Below, piece by piece: positions 25,501 through 37,198 of a stretch of DNA of 64,000 bases. Each line of letters opens with the position of its first letter. Position 1 is the stretch's first letter. The translations under genes and the position numbers were made by a program. The DNA lies in NCBI RefSeq assembly GCF_004193775.1, contig NC_041005.1, positions 312,501-376,500 on the forward strand, written 5' to 3'. Under the pieces are notes generated by a model. The model was not told the DNA's origin. It made no database searches and saw only the letters and a list, made by a program, of their open reading frames with translations. This stretch comes from Glycine soja (lineage: Eukaryota > Streptophyta > Magnoliopsida > Fabales > Fabaceae).

Positions 25501-28500
25501 AAATAATTTAGCAAGGCTTCAACAACACCACTACCGATAAATTCAAAAGTAGATACACTATCTCCTTTGCCAAGTTCCTTTAGCATGTCAGATATCACCC
25601 CAATCAAATACTCTTCTGTGTTACTAGAATTATCATCCAGACCAAATCCAGAAGCTTTAACTTTTCCCTTTGCCTTGCTTCTTTGGTCATCAACACCAGT
25701 GATCAACTTCGTGCATAGATTTTTCAGATGCAAAAGATCATCACTAACACCCACTTCAACAGACCCAGGATCAGAAGGAAAGTACTTGTCTTTAAAAGCT
25801 CTAGCAACTGAGCTAACAGATGCACGGATACTAGAATTAGTTGTTGGAGTTTCTACAGAACTTGGTGGCAAACCAACATTTACTGGAACTGGACTCTTTA
25901 AATCATCTGAAGGGTTCGCATCGGGATTTGAATTACCACTGCGCAGGCGATAGCGTCTAGAGCGAGATGAAGTTCCAGATACAGAATCATTATCCTTCTC
26001 AGCAGATGATGTTTGTGTGGATATATTGGTTGAATTTCCAGCCAAAATAAGTTGGTCAACTGCATGAACCACACCTTCTCTGACAAACATCTTAGAGAAG
26101 GTTCCAGGAAGCTTTTCCATAAGAATTTCCGAAATTTGCAAGGCAGGAACCAAAACATGTGGATCTTTCCATGCTAACACACCAGCTAAGAAACTATATC
26201 ATCAAAGTGACAATGCATAAGTATTCTACAGAGAACATAGAGCAACAGCAACCCAATTGAAGTTCTAGATACCTTGATATATTTGTTACACTCAGTAAAG
26301 ACTGGATCATCTCAGCTGTGCTGAAATACATCAATTTTCCAATGACAGAAAGACATTTGTGCCGAACTGGACCATTGACGCTAGCACCATATATCTGTTT
26401 CAAAAGCAAGACAAAACTAGTAATAAGTGACGGGAGTGAAGGAATGAAGAAGTCGAGGATATAAAAAATAGAGCCAGTTATTTATTTAAGAAGTTAAAAA
26501 TTAATAAACAAATCACAAAATATAATTTGAGCATTTTAACAATTAAGTAAATTTAAGCATTGAACCTGCATTAAAACTGGGAGGAGATCCATCCCAAATT
26601 GCTGAAGTAACTCAGGCTGATCATTTAATAATTTCTCACGAGCCAATATCTCATGAACATTTCCATTTGTGTCTTCTTGTATCCCAGAATTGCCAGAAGA
26701 GGATTTTTTCACAACAGACCCTTTCACAAACAAGTTGGAGCTGACAGGAAGGGAAATGGTTCCTTGAGGCAATGGAGGCAGAAGTTCATTTGCCAGGTTC
26801 ACAATCTCAAATATCTAAATATTAGGAAAGAGAATTAGGAAAAACTCATCTTTCACAAAAAGGGAACTGAAAAGTTTTCAAGGATTTAAATAATGAGATC
26901 GATGTCACAATCTATAAAATGAACTATAGAGATACCAACTACATATAACAGACATAAAGAACTCAAAAGTACACATACCTGATCCGCTGGCCTACTCAAT
27001 GCAGGCGAAACAGAGGTGTTAGAAGAAACACCGGAACCGGATAGTATATCTTTAAGAATGCCACTAGTTCCAAGGAGAAGCAACGTTTTAGCTCCAAGAG
27101 GAGACCCACTTGCACATGTGGAAAGAAGGCGGATCAAACCCTGCATGCACCAATGAAGTCAAAGGAACAACCCACCAAAGGATAAAAGTATCAGATTTAG
27201 TGGCAAAGATTGCACTTACAGTATATGTTGGAGTGCTGAGAGAAGCCTGCCCACCTCCAGAACTGCTGGTAGAAATGAGAGAGGCAGCTTGTGTTACCAG
27301 TCCATGATTGCACAATTCATCTAATTTGTCTGGAGATGATGCAAATGCTTCAGCTATTCGTGTCAAACAAACAGAGGCATGTTCCAGGACCTACAAAAAT
27401 TAACATTGAATATTATGAAAATGCAAGGGTAAGGCTGCGTACAACATCCCTCCCCCATACCTTCGCATAGTGAAGAGCCTCTGGACAATGGGGTACGAAG
27501 TTTTTTATTATGAAAACGCAAATAGATAATTGACAACATCAGTTGTAGGGATCAATATTTACACAAACAAAATTTCCTTAAAAGGAAGGAATGACAAGGA
27601 AAGTGCAGTTTTCATTTTATGACAAATATGACAAGCAAACATGCCTTACCTTGGAGTCGTGGTACTGAAGGAGGTTTGTCAAAAGTGGAACAGCTTCCAT
27701 CACAAAGTCAGCTGCATCAGGAGGAAGCTTCTTGCACATATTTGCAGCAGTAGACAATGCCACCCGCTGAAACACATGATTATGTCAATATAGGCTTGCT
27801 AATCAAGGGTGGTAAACGCAAAATGAATTGTCACCCTTTGATGTTAGGATTTCATTGATTAGTTACCTGAACTCCTGTTGAGAAGAAGTCCAAGTAAGAA
27901 AGAACAGCCATCAGAGCTCCAGCTCTAAGACAGGCAGTTGGGTGCTCCTGAGAAATCTTCTTTAGTGCTTGAAGAGACTGTTCACATCAACAATCACAAC
28001 TATCAGAATTCAAAGTAGAAAACCGTAAGGTGTGTCAAATGATAAGAACCTCGTTTAAGACGGAAGCCCATTTTCAACAACTAAGGGTTAAGGACTTAGG
28101 AAGCTCATACATCGTAAGACACAGATACATAATAAGTAAAGGCACAAAAGAGATTGACTGAGAAAATAACCTGCTCAGCCAAGTCCATATACTCTATGGT
28201 GAGCAGCCTCGCACAGAAGATAGAGACAGCACCATAATGCACAACAGCAGCACAGGATGAAGGAAGCACATCACATAAATGGGTTAGCGCCCTGGCCGCA
28301 AGAAGCATGACATCGGGATTGCTCTCGTGATTAAGCAAGCCCACTAGCACAGGAACAAATGAGTCAACCGAAAATGTGCTGAGGGAATCTTCAGTGCCAA
28401 TGGAGAGCATGTCACAAAGCTGCGTCAATGCCTCAACCTGACGACCTTCTTCCCCATCGGCACGCAAGCCAGACAAAATCTTCTTGAGTCTGCCACTCTG

Positions 28501-29019
28501 ATGAGGAGATGACGCAGAACCGCCCATAGCAGTAGCAGGAAGCAAATCATCCAAACCAGCACCAAGTTTCCGAAGAAGCCCTTGAAGGGCACTACTGGCA
28601 GACGTCAAATTCTGGTGCAGAATTCCCACACCGCCGTCACTATCATTATCATCGTCATCCCCAACATCTTCACTCTCCATGTTTAACGCCAAGGCTCGCT
28701 CTCGCTCCCGCTCCGCATCCCTAATCCTAACATCCTGTTCCTTCTCCTTCCCTTTGTCCGAATTTTCCCTATCGAAATTCTTGCCACGGCGATCACGTCG
28801 GGACCCGGAGGATTCATTGGTGGGGTCCATGAAAGAAATGGAACCGGAGTTGTTGTTGTTGTTGTTATTCCTGGCGGAACGAGAACGTGTATTAACAGGT
28901 AGGATGGAAGAAGAAGAAGAAGAAAGACGAGAGCGCTTGGCTGAACGAGAAGGGGTGGTGGACGAGGATGAAGGGGCAGCTGAGGAAGCCTCCGCCCGCT
29001 TCCGACTCCGAGTTTCCAT
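19540..29019 (-). CDS. UPL3: HECT-type E3 ubiquitin ligase UPL3 (KAKTUS)
   Basis: Seventeen exons join in frame: 29019-28171, 27977-27867, 27766-27650, 27390-27220, 27140-26979, 26814-26566, 26394-26273, 26193-24765, 24439-24344, 23511-21940, 21837-21613, 21528-21424, 20720-20640, 20535-20467, 20367-20239, 20095-19973 and 19605-19540. They give 1891 aa, nearly the Arabidopsis length. The N-terminus [14 protein letters not shown] is a low-complexity Ser/Arg/Asn segment (1-110). Armadillo-type repeats follow (about 150-600), then a Ser-rich linker, an acidic patch in exon 9 (1071-1102) and the HECT domain (about 1500-1891). The catalytic cysteine is Cys1858 in [19 protein letters not shown]3 polyubiquitinates regulators such as GL3/EGL3 and LEC2, limiting trichome endoreduplication and tuning seed filling. 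All joins keep frame and the active site is intact, so the gene is probably functional. Confidence 0.97.
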
Positions 29020-29165
29020 ACAAAACCCACACTCACCCTTCAATTTGTCTCACCTATCCCCGATCGATCGATTGGATTAATCCGTTGCATCTCAGACAAA
29101 TGTATTAAATTAAAATCAAAATCGGCGGAAACCCTAAATCCAAGGAAAATCCCCAATCTAGTGTA

Positions 29166-29196
29166 GAGAGAGAGAGAGAGAGGAGGAGGAGGAGGA
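29166..29196. repeat. GA / GGA repeat in UPL3 leader
   Basis: A GA run passing into a GGA run lies about 150 bp upstream of the UPL3 start codon, inside the predicted 5' leader. On the transcript it reads as a CT/CCT-rich tract, a frequent feature of plant 5' UTRs. AAACCCTA-type motifs flank it (around 29130 and 29212). Confidence 0.8.
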
Positions 29197-29266
29197 AATT
29201 GTTGCATGAAAACCCTAAGGTGAGGAGCGAGAGGGAGAGAATAAAAAGACAGAGATATCAAATACC

Positions 29267-29275
29267 CCTTTTATA
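29267..29275 (-). promoter_or_regulatory. TATA box of UPL3
   Basis: The minus strand reads TATAAAAGG here, 250 bp before the start codon. This predicts a leader of about 220 nt containing the CT-rich tract. Confidence 0.5.
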
Positions 29276-30546
29276 CGTAACTTAACTTTGTTTGCACAAC
29301 AACAACACTCTAAGTGAGAACTCGCTTGCTGCCTCCGCGTCGTTTTCGGCTCATTGAAAATTACTACATTTCATATCACCCATATCTTATCAAATTTAAA
29401 TTTAAATACTTGTCCCCCAGAAACATACATATATTTTATTAATCAATTTTATTTAATCTTCCACTACAAATTCTATCCGTTTTAATCTATGTTGATGTAA
29501 AAAATGGGGGTGGTGGGGGAGAAATAAATATTGGTAGATTCAACATAAATAAAGTAAAACAGAAAATAATATTTAAATTAAAATAATTTGGTAGATTAAA
29601 AATTAACATAAATTATTTATTATTATTATTTAACTTTTAATATATAATAATAATCATCTTTCAACTAACAATGCATCAAAATTAATTTTTTATTTTATGT
29701 TATGTTTTTTATTTTAAAAAAAAAACAAGAAAAGAATAATCCAAATTGCTACTTCCCCATTCCTCCTCTCAGTTATTGTTTGGTTTAATAAAAAGGAAAA
29801 AATGATAAATAAAAGGAAAGAACATCAAAATTTTACTATTTATTAAATAAAGAGGTAAAGAAAAAACATAATCATTTTTGTATCACCCAACAAAAAAATT
29901 CACATTCCATAGGGAAAATTTTGAGGGAGGGAAGTTTTTTTTAGAGACCACAAGCATCTAATTCTTCCTACAAGTATTTCATGCCGTAACATATATAGAA
30001 TTCGAATTCGAAAATATTACTTAAACTTTAATAGTTTTAAATCAATTGATCTATGTGTTTAATAGTGTTTTTGTTTTCTTAAATATTATACAATTTTTTG
30101 TAACATAAAAATATAGAGAAAATATGTTAAAGATAATGTAGTAACATGTTTAATTTTTAAATATTTTATTTTATTTTTATTCATTATATAATTTATTTAT
30201 GACTTTTCCTCAAATATATAATAACATGAATAAACAAATTATGTGGTAGTGTCACTCCAAAAAAATAGTGGTAGTAACTTTAATTAATAAGAATAACGTA
30301 ATCATTTGTGTTAAATCCTTAGTAATAACCATAACTTTTTTTTTTGTATAAATAGTCTTTTTTTGGGTCAAAATGATTTGCATTACATGTTTTGGTTTGA
30401 ATATAGGAATGGTGATCCGAGGAGAACTCAAAGACATCGGAAGTAACGGATTTGCATAATAATTTTACTTTTAGCACACGGAGAGAGAAAGAGATTGTGA
30501 TTGTCATCAGAGCAAGTTTGGTCTGAAAACAAAATTAAGAACTGAG
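29276..30546. other. Intergenic DNA upstream of UPL3 and the SYT pseudogene
   Basis: AT-rich, with no coding region recognised. It separates two divergent start sites, UPL3 and the former synaptotagmin gene. Confidence 0.65.
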
Positions 30547-33328
30547 ATGGATTTCTTTAGCACTATATTTGGTCATTTTGGATTTGGATTTGGGATTTCT
30601 ATGGGTCTCGTTATTGGTTATTTTCTCTTTATTTACGTTCAATCCACTGAAGTTAAGGTACATGGTACAAACAAAACATGGTTCTTAACAAATTATCTTG
30701 TTTTGTATTCCACCCCGTTGTAAACCTTTCTCTTTCCTTTAGATAATGTCTGGGTCTAATTTTGTTTGTTTTATTTTCTTTTACAAGCTAATCAATGTTC
30801 TCTAACAAGTTTTTGTAAATTATGATCATAAATTATAATAATCCTTATCTTACACATTATCTTGGAATCTAAATATTTTTGTCTTTAGTAACTTCACTGA
30901 CCATAAGAAAAAAAGTTTAAAATAGGTAACGCCACACTATTATATACGTCAAAAAGCAATCAAAAAAGAAAATTGATTGTGAATCTTTGAAATTTTGACA
31001 TTTTTAATGCATTTTTTAAGTATTGCACCAATACATTGTTGGCTTGGATAGGATCCTGATATCCAGCCATTGGCGGAGGAAGACTCGAAAACTTTACAGG
31101 GAATGATTCCTGAGATACCCCTTTGGATAAAAAAATCCAGACTTTGATCGGGAAAGCAATGGGTTACTCTTTGTTAATATGTAAAATGCACTACGAATTT
31201 TAACTAAGAAAAGTAATTTATCGGAAAATTTAAATTTCTTTAATTTAAAATTCATTATTTTGATGTTTTCTTTATGGAGAATTTAAAATTTTAAAACAGA
31301 ATTTTAAACAACTAAAAATGTGAAATTTTAATTTTTTTTCAAAAGTGAGAAATTAAAATTCTCTTCTTGATAAGAGAATATTCCAAAATGTTTGTATATT
31401 TCCTTTATCATCTTCATCCTCTCGTTCACGTGAGTCTGAAATCTCGTTCTCGAACTCGTGAATCTTTCCTTACGTCGATAATTCTCTACTTCATGAAACA
31501 CTGTCTGAGCTCACGCGGAGCATCGATCGGGTGCAGATATAGGGAGACACATAGAACGGTGCCAATCAGGGGAACAATTATCGTTGTCTATCACGCGATA
31601 GAGGTGCTCGTCGGTGCGAAAGGTCTGGGCCATGCCTTGCGCCGTTGACTTAATGTTGTGGTCGGGTATGATGGTGTACGTCATTGTATCCCGGTTTCCG
31701 TGCGACTCCCCATGGCACATCAATATTCTTTTCTTTAGAAGCACACTAACCATATTTTTTTTTCTCTTTGCATTCATTTTCTTTCACCCTCACAATTTTA
31801 ATTTTTTTTTATCCAAACACAAAATTTTGAAAATAAAAGAATTTGAATTGAAGTATTTAAAATTTTTAGAATTTAAAATTTCTCATCCAAACACACTCTA
31901 CAAGTATTTTAACAACCACACTATTATTTATTGGTGTTTTTATGAAGGTTGATTGGCTTAACAAGCTTATTGAATATATGTGGCCATACCTTGAAAAGGT
32001 ATGTTTTATTATATTTTCGGACAATTATCAAGTAGCATGTATTTTTTCTTCTTTTTTGTGTGATTGTTTGATTGAGTTTTTTCATTTAGGCAATATGCAA
32101 GACTGCAAAGAATATTGCAAAACCAATAATTGATGAGCAAATACCGAAATATAAAATTGATTCTGTTGAGTTTGAAGAGCTCACTTGGGTCTTTGCCGCC
32201 AACTTTTCAAGGTTAGTTTATTTAGATGTGGTTTATTATTAGATAAAAACTTTTTACTGGTTTGCACAAATAATATAAATATTACCAATGTGTAAACTAT
32301 GATAATACCTAAATTTCACTCGTTTTTATCATCTGTAAAGGATACAAATCACAATTTAGAAATTATTTTTGGTTCTAATGATAAATCATGTTTTTTTGGG
32401 AGAAATGTAATAAACTAACAATTAACAAGATGGTTTTAATTTGAAAGAACAATAAAACATCTTAAATACTCATAAAATACATCTTTAATAATATATCAAA
32501 TATTCATTTCGAAAATAATACATCAAATATTAAGACAGTTCAATTTTCATTTGTTTTTACTGCATCTCTAAAATCAATTACATTACTGGTATTTGATAAT
32601 TATTAAGGTTTGAAACCCATACTGGTATGAATTTTATTTAGAGTTTAAAGAAACTTTGATCTATCAAATGATGCATTTTACCATAAGATCTTGTTTTGGG
32701 CTTCACTCATTAAAAGGAACCCTTATAAAATATTTTTTTTGTTAAAATGGTTTATCTCTTTAAAAAAAAAAAAATATCACGTATACTTTTTTTATTGATA
32801 AATATTAGTTGTTCATTTTTTGTTAGTGGAAGAATTAATGTATACAATCTCTCTATTCTCTTTTTTTATATCACCACTAAGTCAACTTTATGACCCCTAC
32901 AAAATACTTATGTGTTTGTTTTATAAATGCAATTATTCTATTTTTTACTAACTTATTTGTGATTCTATGTGAATTTTTCCATTTTTCTTATTGAATGCAT
33001 AATTTATTCTCAATAAGAATGAAAGTTTATGAGACTGACGAAAAAGAGTTAATTATGGAGTCTTCTGTAAAATGGGCTGGAAATCCTAATGCCATTGTTG
33101 CTCTTAAGAAATTTGGGTTGAAAGCAACTATCCAGGTAATTATTTTTTATTGTGAAAGTAAAATACGGTGTAAGGTTAGGGGAAGTTAGATGTTTCTTGG
33201 TTCTAAGAGTTTTATATTCTCTCGGGTGATGGATTTGCAAGCTTTTCTTGTACCTCCTATTACTTTGAAACCCTTGATTTCGAGTTTTCCATGCTTTGCA
33301 AATATCTATGTGTCTCTCATGAAAAAAG
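30547..33328 (+). pseudogene. Synaptotagmin-1-like (SYT/SMP-domain) pseudogene, truncated
   Basis: Six remnant exons match the first third of plant SYT1, an ER-plasma-membrane tether: 30547-30657 (membrane anchor, MDFFSTIFGHFGFGFGISMG), 31052-31151 (DPDIQPLAEEDSKTLQG), 31948-31998 (VDWLNKLIEYMWPYLEK), 32090-32211 (AICKTAKNIAKPIIDEQIP), about 33018-33135 (start of the SMP domain) and 33226-33328 (FLVPPITLKPLISSFPCF). There are several lesions. An extra A in the run at 31129-31135 shifts frame. The donor after 31151 reads GA rather than GT. Two bases are missing near 32184 (LTLGS in relatives). The acceptor before 33226 reads GG instead of AG. The rest of SMP and both C2 domains are absent. Only exon 1 remains fully clean, so this is a dead 5' fragment. 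Confidence 0.88.
31370..31735 (-). pseudogene. Phosphoglycerate mutase-like (AT74-type) pseudogene fragment
   Basis: Read on the minus strand, this segment begins KKRILMCHGESHGN, the histidine-phosphatase RHGES active-site motif with Arg changed to Cys. It continues with YTIIPDHNIKSTAQGMAQ and CSPDW, as in plant phosphoglycerate mutase-like protein AT74. Later pieces appear in other frames: FYVSPY.CTRS, RIIDVRKDSRVRERDF and NERMKMIKEIYKHFG. At least three frameshifts and an in-frame stop (K*RIID) interrupt it, and similarity ends at about residue 100. It sits antisense in the second intron of the SYT pseudogene. Apparent lack of introns suggests a retrocopy, but that is not shown. Confidence 0.8.
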
Positions 33329-33989
33329 GTTTGTATTAGACAAGTCTATTACTTCCTCTACCTATTTTTTCACTTAAATACGTGCAAAGCATTTTATATA
33401 CACGTGACATTAGGGACTACAATATTTCATAGCCTTGTAATGGTTGTGATAAGTGTTATTAAGATTAGCCTGGTCCAATAAGTTGGACCGATTCAACCAA
33501 AAGTCTGTTCAATTTTATTTTTGGATAAAAAATGCTATTAACATGGTTATGACGTCAATGAGCTACATTAAACTAGGTTAACCAGTGAAAATCCATCTAG
33601 GTGAACCCATTATTGAATCCAAAATTCAAATACTTTGCTAAATCGAGTATTCTTTCATTGGTCCACCCTTGCACTTGGCATACCAAAATGACCCATCAAA
33701 GTCATTGAAATTTTAAGCATCTTAAAGTTAAAAATGTGTCTACCAAAATGTTTTGCCATGCTTTAAGATATATGGAAGTGAAAATCATTTATCAAACTAG
33801 TTTTTTTTACCAAGTAGGTTATTATTGATGAAAATCTATGCATCCTGTTTTAATTAGTTGGAGACGCGGGATAGAGAGATAAGAGACAATGGATATTATT
33901 TTCTTGCGTATAAGATGTGTTATGATGTTATGCAATATTTGAGGAAAAAGAAAACACTTTGATTCCTCCTGTACCCCAAATTGGAGGGA
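33329..33989. other. Spacer between SYT pseudogene and copia remnant
   Basis: No coding sequence recognised. The downstream SYT exons expected here (rest of SMP domain, C2 domains) are not detectable. Confidence 0.6.
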
Positions 33990-34512
33990 AAGAAAGAGAT
34001 GGGTGTTGTAGCTATGTATAGAATATTTTCTTATTTAGGGTAATTAGGATCAGACTTCCTAATTATTTCAGAGAAAAAAATGGTATGTTAGCTGCCATTT
34101 ATGTATGATCCATAAGTGAGACACTTGCAAGTTGTAATCAAAATTCTTCAGTATTTGAAAAGTAGTTTAGGAAGGGAACTATTGATTAAGAAGGAGAGCA
34201 AGGTATCACTAGAGGTGTATACACATGCGGATTATGTTGGACTGATTATTGATAGGAGATCCAACTCAGGCTATTGCATGTTCTTAGGTGGTAATTTGGT
34301 AATATGGAGAAGCAAGAAACAAAACAGGGTAGCAAGGTCTAGTGTGGTACTAAGATTCAAGCTAGGGCTCACGGTGTTTGTGAACTGTAATGAATAAAAT
34401 CATACTTGATGACCTTAAACTTAAATGAGGACCCTATGAAGCTACCTTGTGACAGGAAGTCATCCATGAGCATTGCTCACAGTCCAATGTAACATGACTG
34501 GATGAAACACAT

Positions 34513-34722
34513 ACTCCTTGTTTGGATATCATGGAAAAGAGAAGAAAGGAAGAATTGTGTGGAAATATAGCATGCATGTGTGTAATGTGTTTGGTTGGGA
34601 AGAATTGTGTGGAATTTTTTTAATTTTGATGTGGGTCCCACACTTTTTACTTCTTTCCTACCAAACCACTTTAGGTCAAATATTTCTTTATTTCCTCACA
34701 ACCAAACTCACCCATATAATCC
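34513..34722. mobile_element. Insertion nested in the copia remnant (first)
   Basis: About 210 bp of unrelated sequence interrupts the pol frame between the KHI motif and the HF.MVKLDSGLI region. It begins CTCCTTGTTTGGATA, ends near ACCAAACTCACCCATA and carries an internally repeated GGAAGAATTGTGTGG. Its ends are loosely complementary (TTGTTTGG against CCAAAC), as in hAT-type MITEs. Boundaries are approximate. Confidence 0.5.
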
Positions 34723-34832
34723 AACACTTCGTCATGGTAAAATTAGATAGTGGTCTCATAGCTAGTAAACATGTCCCTTTGAACTTCAATTGATATGTAT
34801 TAACCAAGGGACTTCCCAGAGTGCTTTCAAGA

Positions 34833-35143
34833 GACAAACATGAGAAAACCCTCCCAAATACAAGTTTTTTTGGACAAACTTTAGAAATCCTCCCCATTAC
34901 ATGACCCCCCTTACTTCGGGTAGTACCTTCTCTCGTCACAAGGACCTTTATTTATAGTGATGGTGAATGACTCCATTCACGAATGTGATTTAGTGACTTT
35001 TATTGTCCAACCTCTAAACCTATCCTCTCATGGTAATGGAGTTTTCCAAGAGTAAAGATACATTCCACTACCTCTTGGAATGCACCTCTTAAATTTTCAT
35101 TCACTTGAATTAAAATTGGAAATTTGGATTGATTTTCTCAACT
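34833..35143. mobile_element. Insertion nested in the copia remnant (second)
   Basis: About 310 bp separates DVLTKGLPRVL from the continuation SKL.L.IHQLKG just before the polypurine tract. In intact elements these are nearly adjacent. The insert shows no coding capacity and no obvious terminal repeats. Boundaries are estimated from where the copia frame stops and resumes. Confidence 0.5.
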
Positions 35144-35400
35144 ACTAGCAAGTTGAGGTTATCCATTCACCAGCTCAAGGGGAGTATTGGGGCATGTAAT
35201 TTTGTATAGAATATTTCCTTATTCATTGTAATTAGGATTAGACTTCCCTAATTTCTCCCTTACTGCATTATGTATAAATTAGTAGCCTAAAATCTCTAGG
35301 TTAGCATTTATTTCAGTTATTTTGTATGCCTATACATATGCTGTTCCTTCTGCTGTAAATTATCAGAAAGATAATATACTTTTCAGTTCTCTTTTCTAGT

Positions 35401-36381
35401 AGGAGTATAGGATGGAATAGAATAGAATGCATTTTGTCTGATGCCCAGTTCCATTCCATTCTTGTTTTGAACAATCTTAACCAATATTTTCAGAACTACA
35501 TCAGTCTTTGAACTGGTCAAGGTATCTAGAACCAAATCAATAAATCATAATACTTATGTCTAAGTTTCAATAATGCATAATAATGTCCATTAACAATAAT
35601 AAGTTTATATCTAGAATTAAAAAGAAACTGATAAATACTATAGGTTTAGTTTTCATTTTTTTAAGAAAAAATAAAAAATGTGGTATTAAGCATTTTTCGT
35701 TGATCCACTATGAACAAAGAATAAAAAATCTATTCTATGATGAACCATTTTAAGAGAGCATATGCCTTTTTTACTTAGTGTTCTGCTTCTCACTCCATTT
35801 TACTATTAACAAAATTTCATTCACCCCACAATCCCCTTCCCTCAACAATAACAGGTTTCTGGGTAGTCATACTATCTGGAGTAAATGTGGTTTATAAGTG
35901 AAAGTTGGTAGTCAAGAAATGTATAGGAGCATGCTGAAACTCAAATTCCAGTGGTAGTTAATGGGGTGAATTTCAACCGCGTAGGCATTTTTCTGGTTGA
36001 GGTCCTAACTGGTGTTTGGTATTTTTTACATAACCTCGGTGCTTGAGATTTCTACAATGAGGTTGAATGCTAAAGTCAGCAAAATGTCGACAATATACTT
36101 TTGTGAAGAATAAAAAATAAAAAATTCTCTTGGTTAAGTTTTATCAGAATCAAGAAATGTTGCTGGATTTACTTTAATATCATATCCAGACTGATGAAAC
36201 CTGCTACACCTTGACTCCATATTCTCTTGAAACAGAGAGGTAGGGAGGATTCCAATCATCTTAAAGGCATGCCTGGTATAAAATAAAAATAAGTTATACA
36301 TTCGTAAGTACAAAATTGAACCAGCTGCAATATAGCTTACATAAATTTGAAGAAAAAGTGTTTTCTTTCTCCTTGTGCTTC
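35401..36381. other. Intergenic DNA before APX pseudogene
   Basis: No confident gene content. The 5' exons expected for an ascorbate peroxidase (for example the LRLAWHDAGTYD region) were sought and not found, so they are deleted or unrecognisable. Confidence 0.5.
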
Positions 36382-37198
36382 CAGCTTGCTGAGGTTACTT
36401 GGGGTCCCACTATTGGTTTTGTTTCTTGAAGGAGGCTATGTTGTTGTGTCATGCTTCTATTATATTCCTTTTTAGGAAATCAGTGCTTGCTGGCACACGT
36501 AAGTGTCTATCTCTTTTAGTGTCTAATAATATTTCCAAGAGAATGGCAGATTCCTGATGCTAAACAAGGTGAGTTTTCCAAATTTTTGTGAGTGTTGCAA
36601 CTCTTACCCTCAGTTGTGGAGGGGAAATATCTTCTGTAGTTGTGAAAGGTGTTCTACTTGCTGTTTAAGCTTACTTGGTCTGATACACAATCTGACGAGA
36701 AGCATGAAATAGTGAAATTAATACTGTTGTATCAATACATAAAAATATGTGAATGTTGTTGGTACTGTGCTTCATCTCCTTGGTATCTATAAATGCATGG
36801 GTCTTTGTGACTAGGATGTTGTTACACTGTCCAAGGGGCATGTGCTGGTAATTCTCCTTTTACACTTGCATACACTCATTCACACACTCATTCTTATTTC
36901 CTTTTGTTATAAGGGTATAGCACATCCAGAGAAACTGAGGTTTGATTTGCCCTTAGACAGAGGATCCTCTTACATTTAATAACCCATACTTAATGTGAAA
37001 CTTAAGTTTTGAGCAATGCTAGTCATATTTGGCTTAACACAGGTACATTTGTAGAGCTTGACATTTTATTTTTAGCTAAACATCATTCTGATGACAAAAA
37101 TTTTAAGAGAAAATTCTGGGGGGTTGCTTAAACTTCCAACAGAGAAGACTTTATTGGAGGATCCTGAATTTCATCTTTATGTTGTGCTATATGCAAAG
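36382..37198 (+). pseudogene. Ascorbate peroxidase (APX3-type) pseudogene, 3' half
   Basis: Consecutive remnant exons match the C-terminal half of plant APX: QLAEVTWGPTIGFVS (36382-36430), REWQIPDAKQ ending in a donor at 36568, DVVTLSKGHVL (36815-36847; relatives have DIVALSGGHTLG), GIAHPEKLRFD then EDPLTFNNPY in a shifted frame (36914-36991), and about 37091-37198, [24 protein letters not shown]. Damage includes a deletion of GVVAV, a stop after the first segment, a frameshift in the fourth, changes near the haem-ligand His region and loss of both the N-terminal half and the C-terminal tail. The LEDPEF motif resembles the peroxisomal membrane form APX3. It cannot make an active haem peroxidase. 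Confidence 0.82.

Larger units (their letters stand above)
33990..35400 (+). mobile_element. Degenerate Ty1/copia LTR-retrotransposon remnant
   Basis: Two LTR-like segments share TGTATAGAATATT...CTTATT...GTAATTAGGAT, near 34013 and 35205. Between them, 34086-34390 encodes the C-terminal RNase H region of copia pol (HLQVVIKILQYLKSSLG, RRSNSGYCMFLGGNLV, WRSKKQNRVARSS). Remnants of ILDDLKLK, SIAHSPM and DVLTKGLPRVL follow, and a purine-rich tract precedes the right LTR (about 35177-35185). Gag, protease, integrase and most of reverse transcriptase are deleted. Stops and frameshifts are present, so the element is inactive. Two insertions interrupt it and are listed separately. Confidence 0.8.

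Noticed and set aside
28679..29080. Plus-strand frame of 133 codons over UPL3 exon 1
   Set aside because: It is the reverse of the Ser/Arg/Asn-rich UPL3 N-terminus, with low-complexity Glu/Leu runs only.
30547..33328. A functional short synaptotagmin gene
   Set aside because: Two frameshifts, a lost donor, a lost acceptor and absence of all C2-domain exons argue for a pseudogene.
34116..34397. A stand-alone 93-aa protein
   Set aside because: It is the RNase H segment of a degenerate copia pol and is interrupted downstream.
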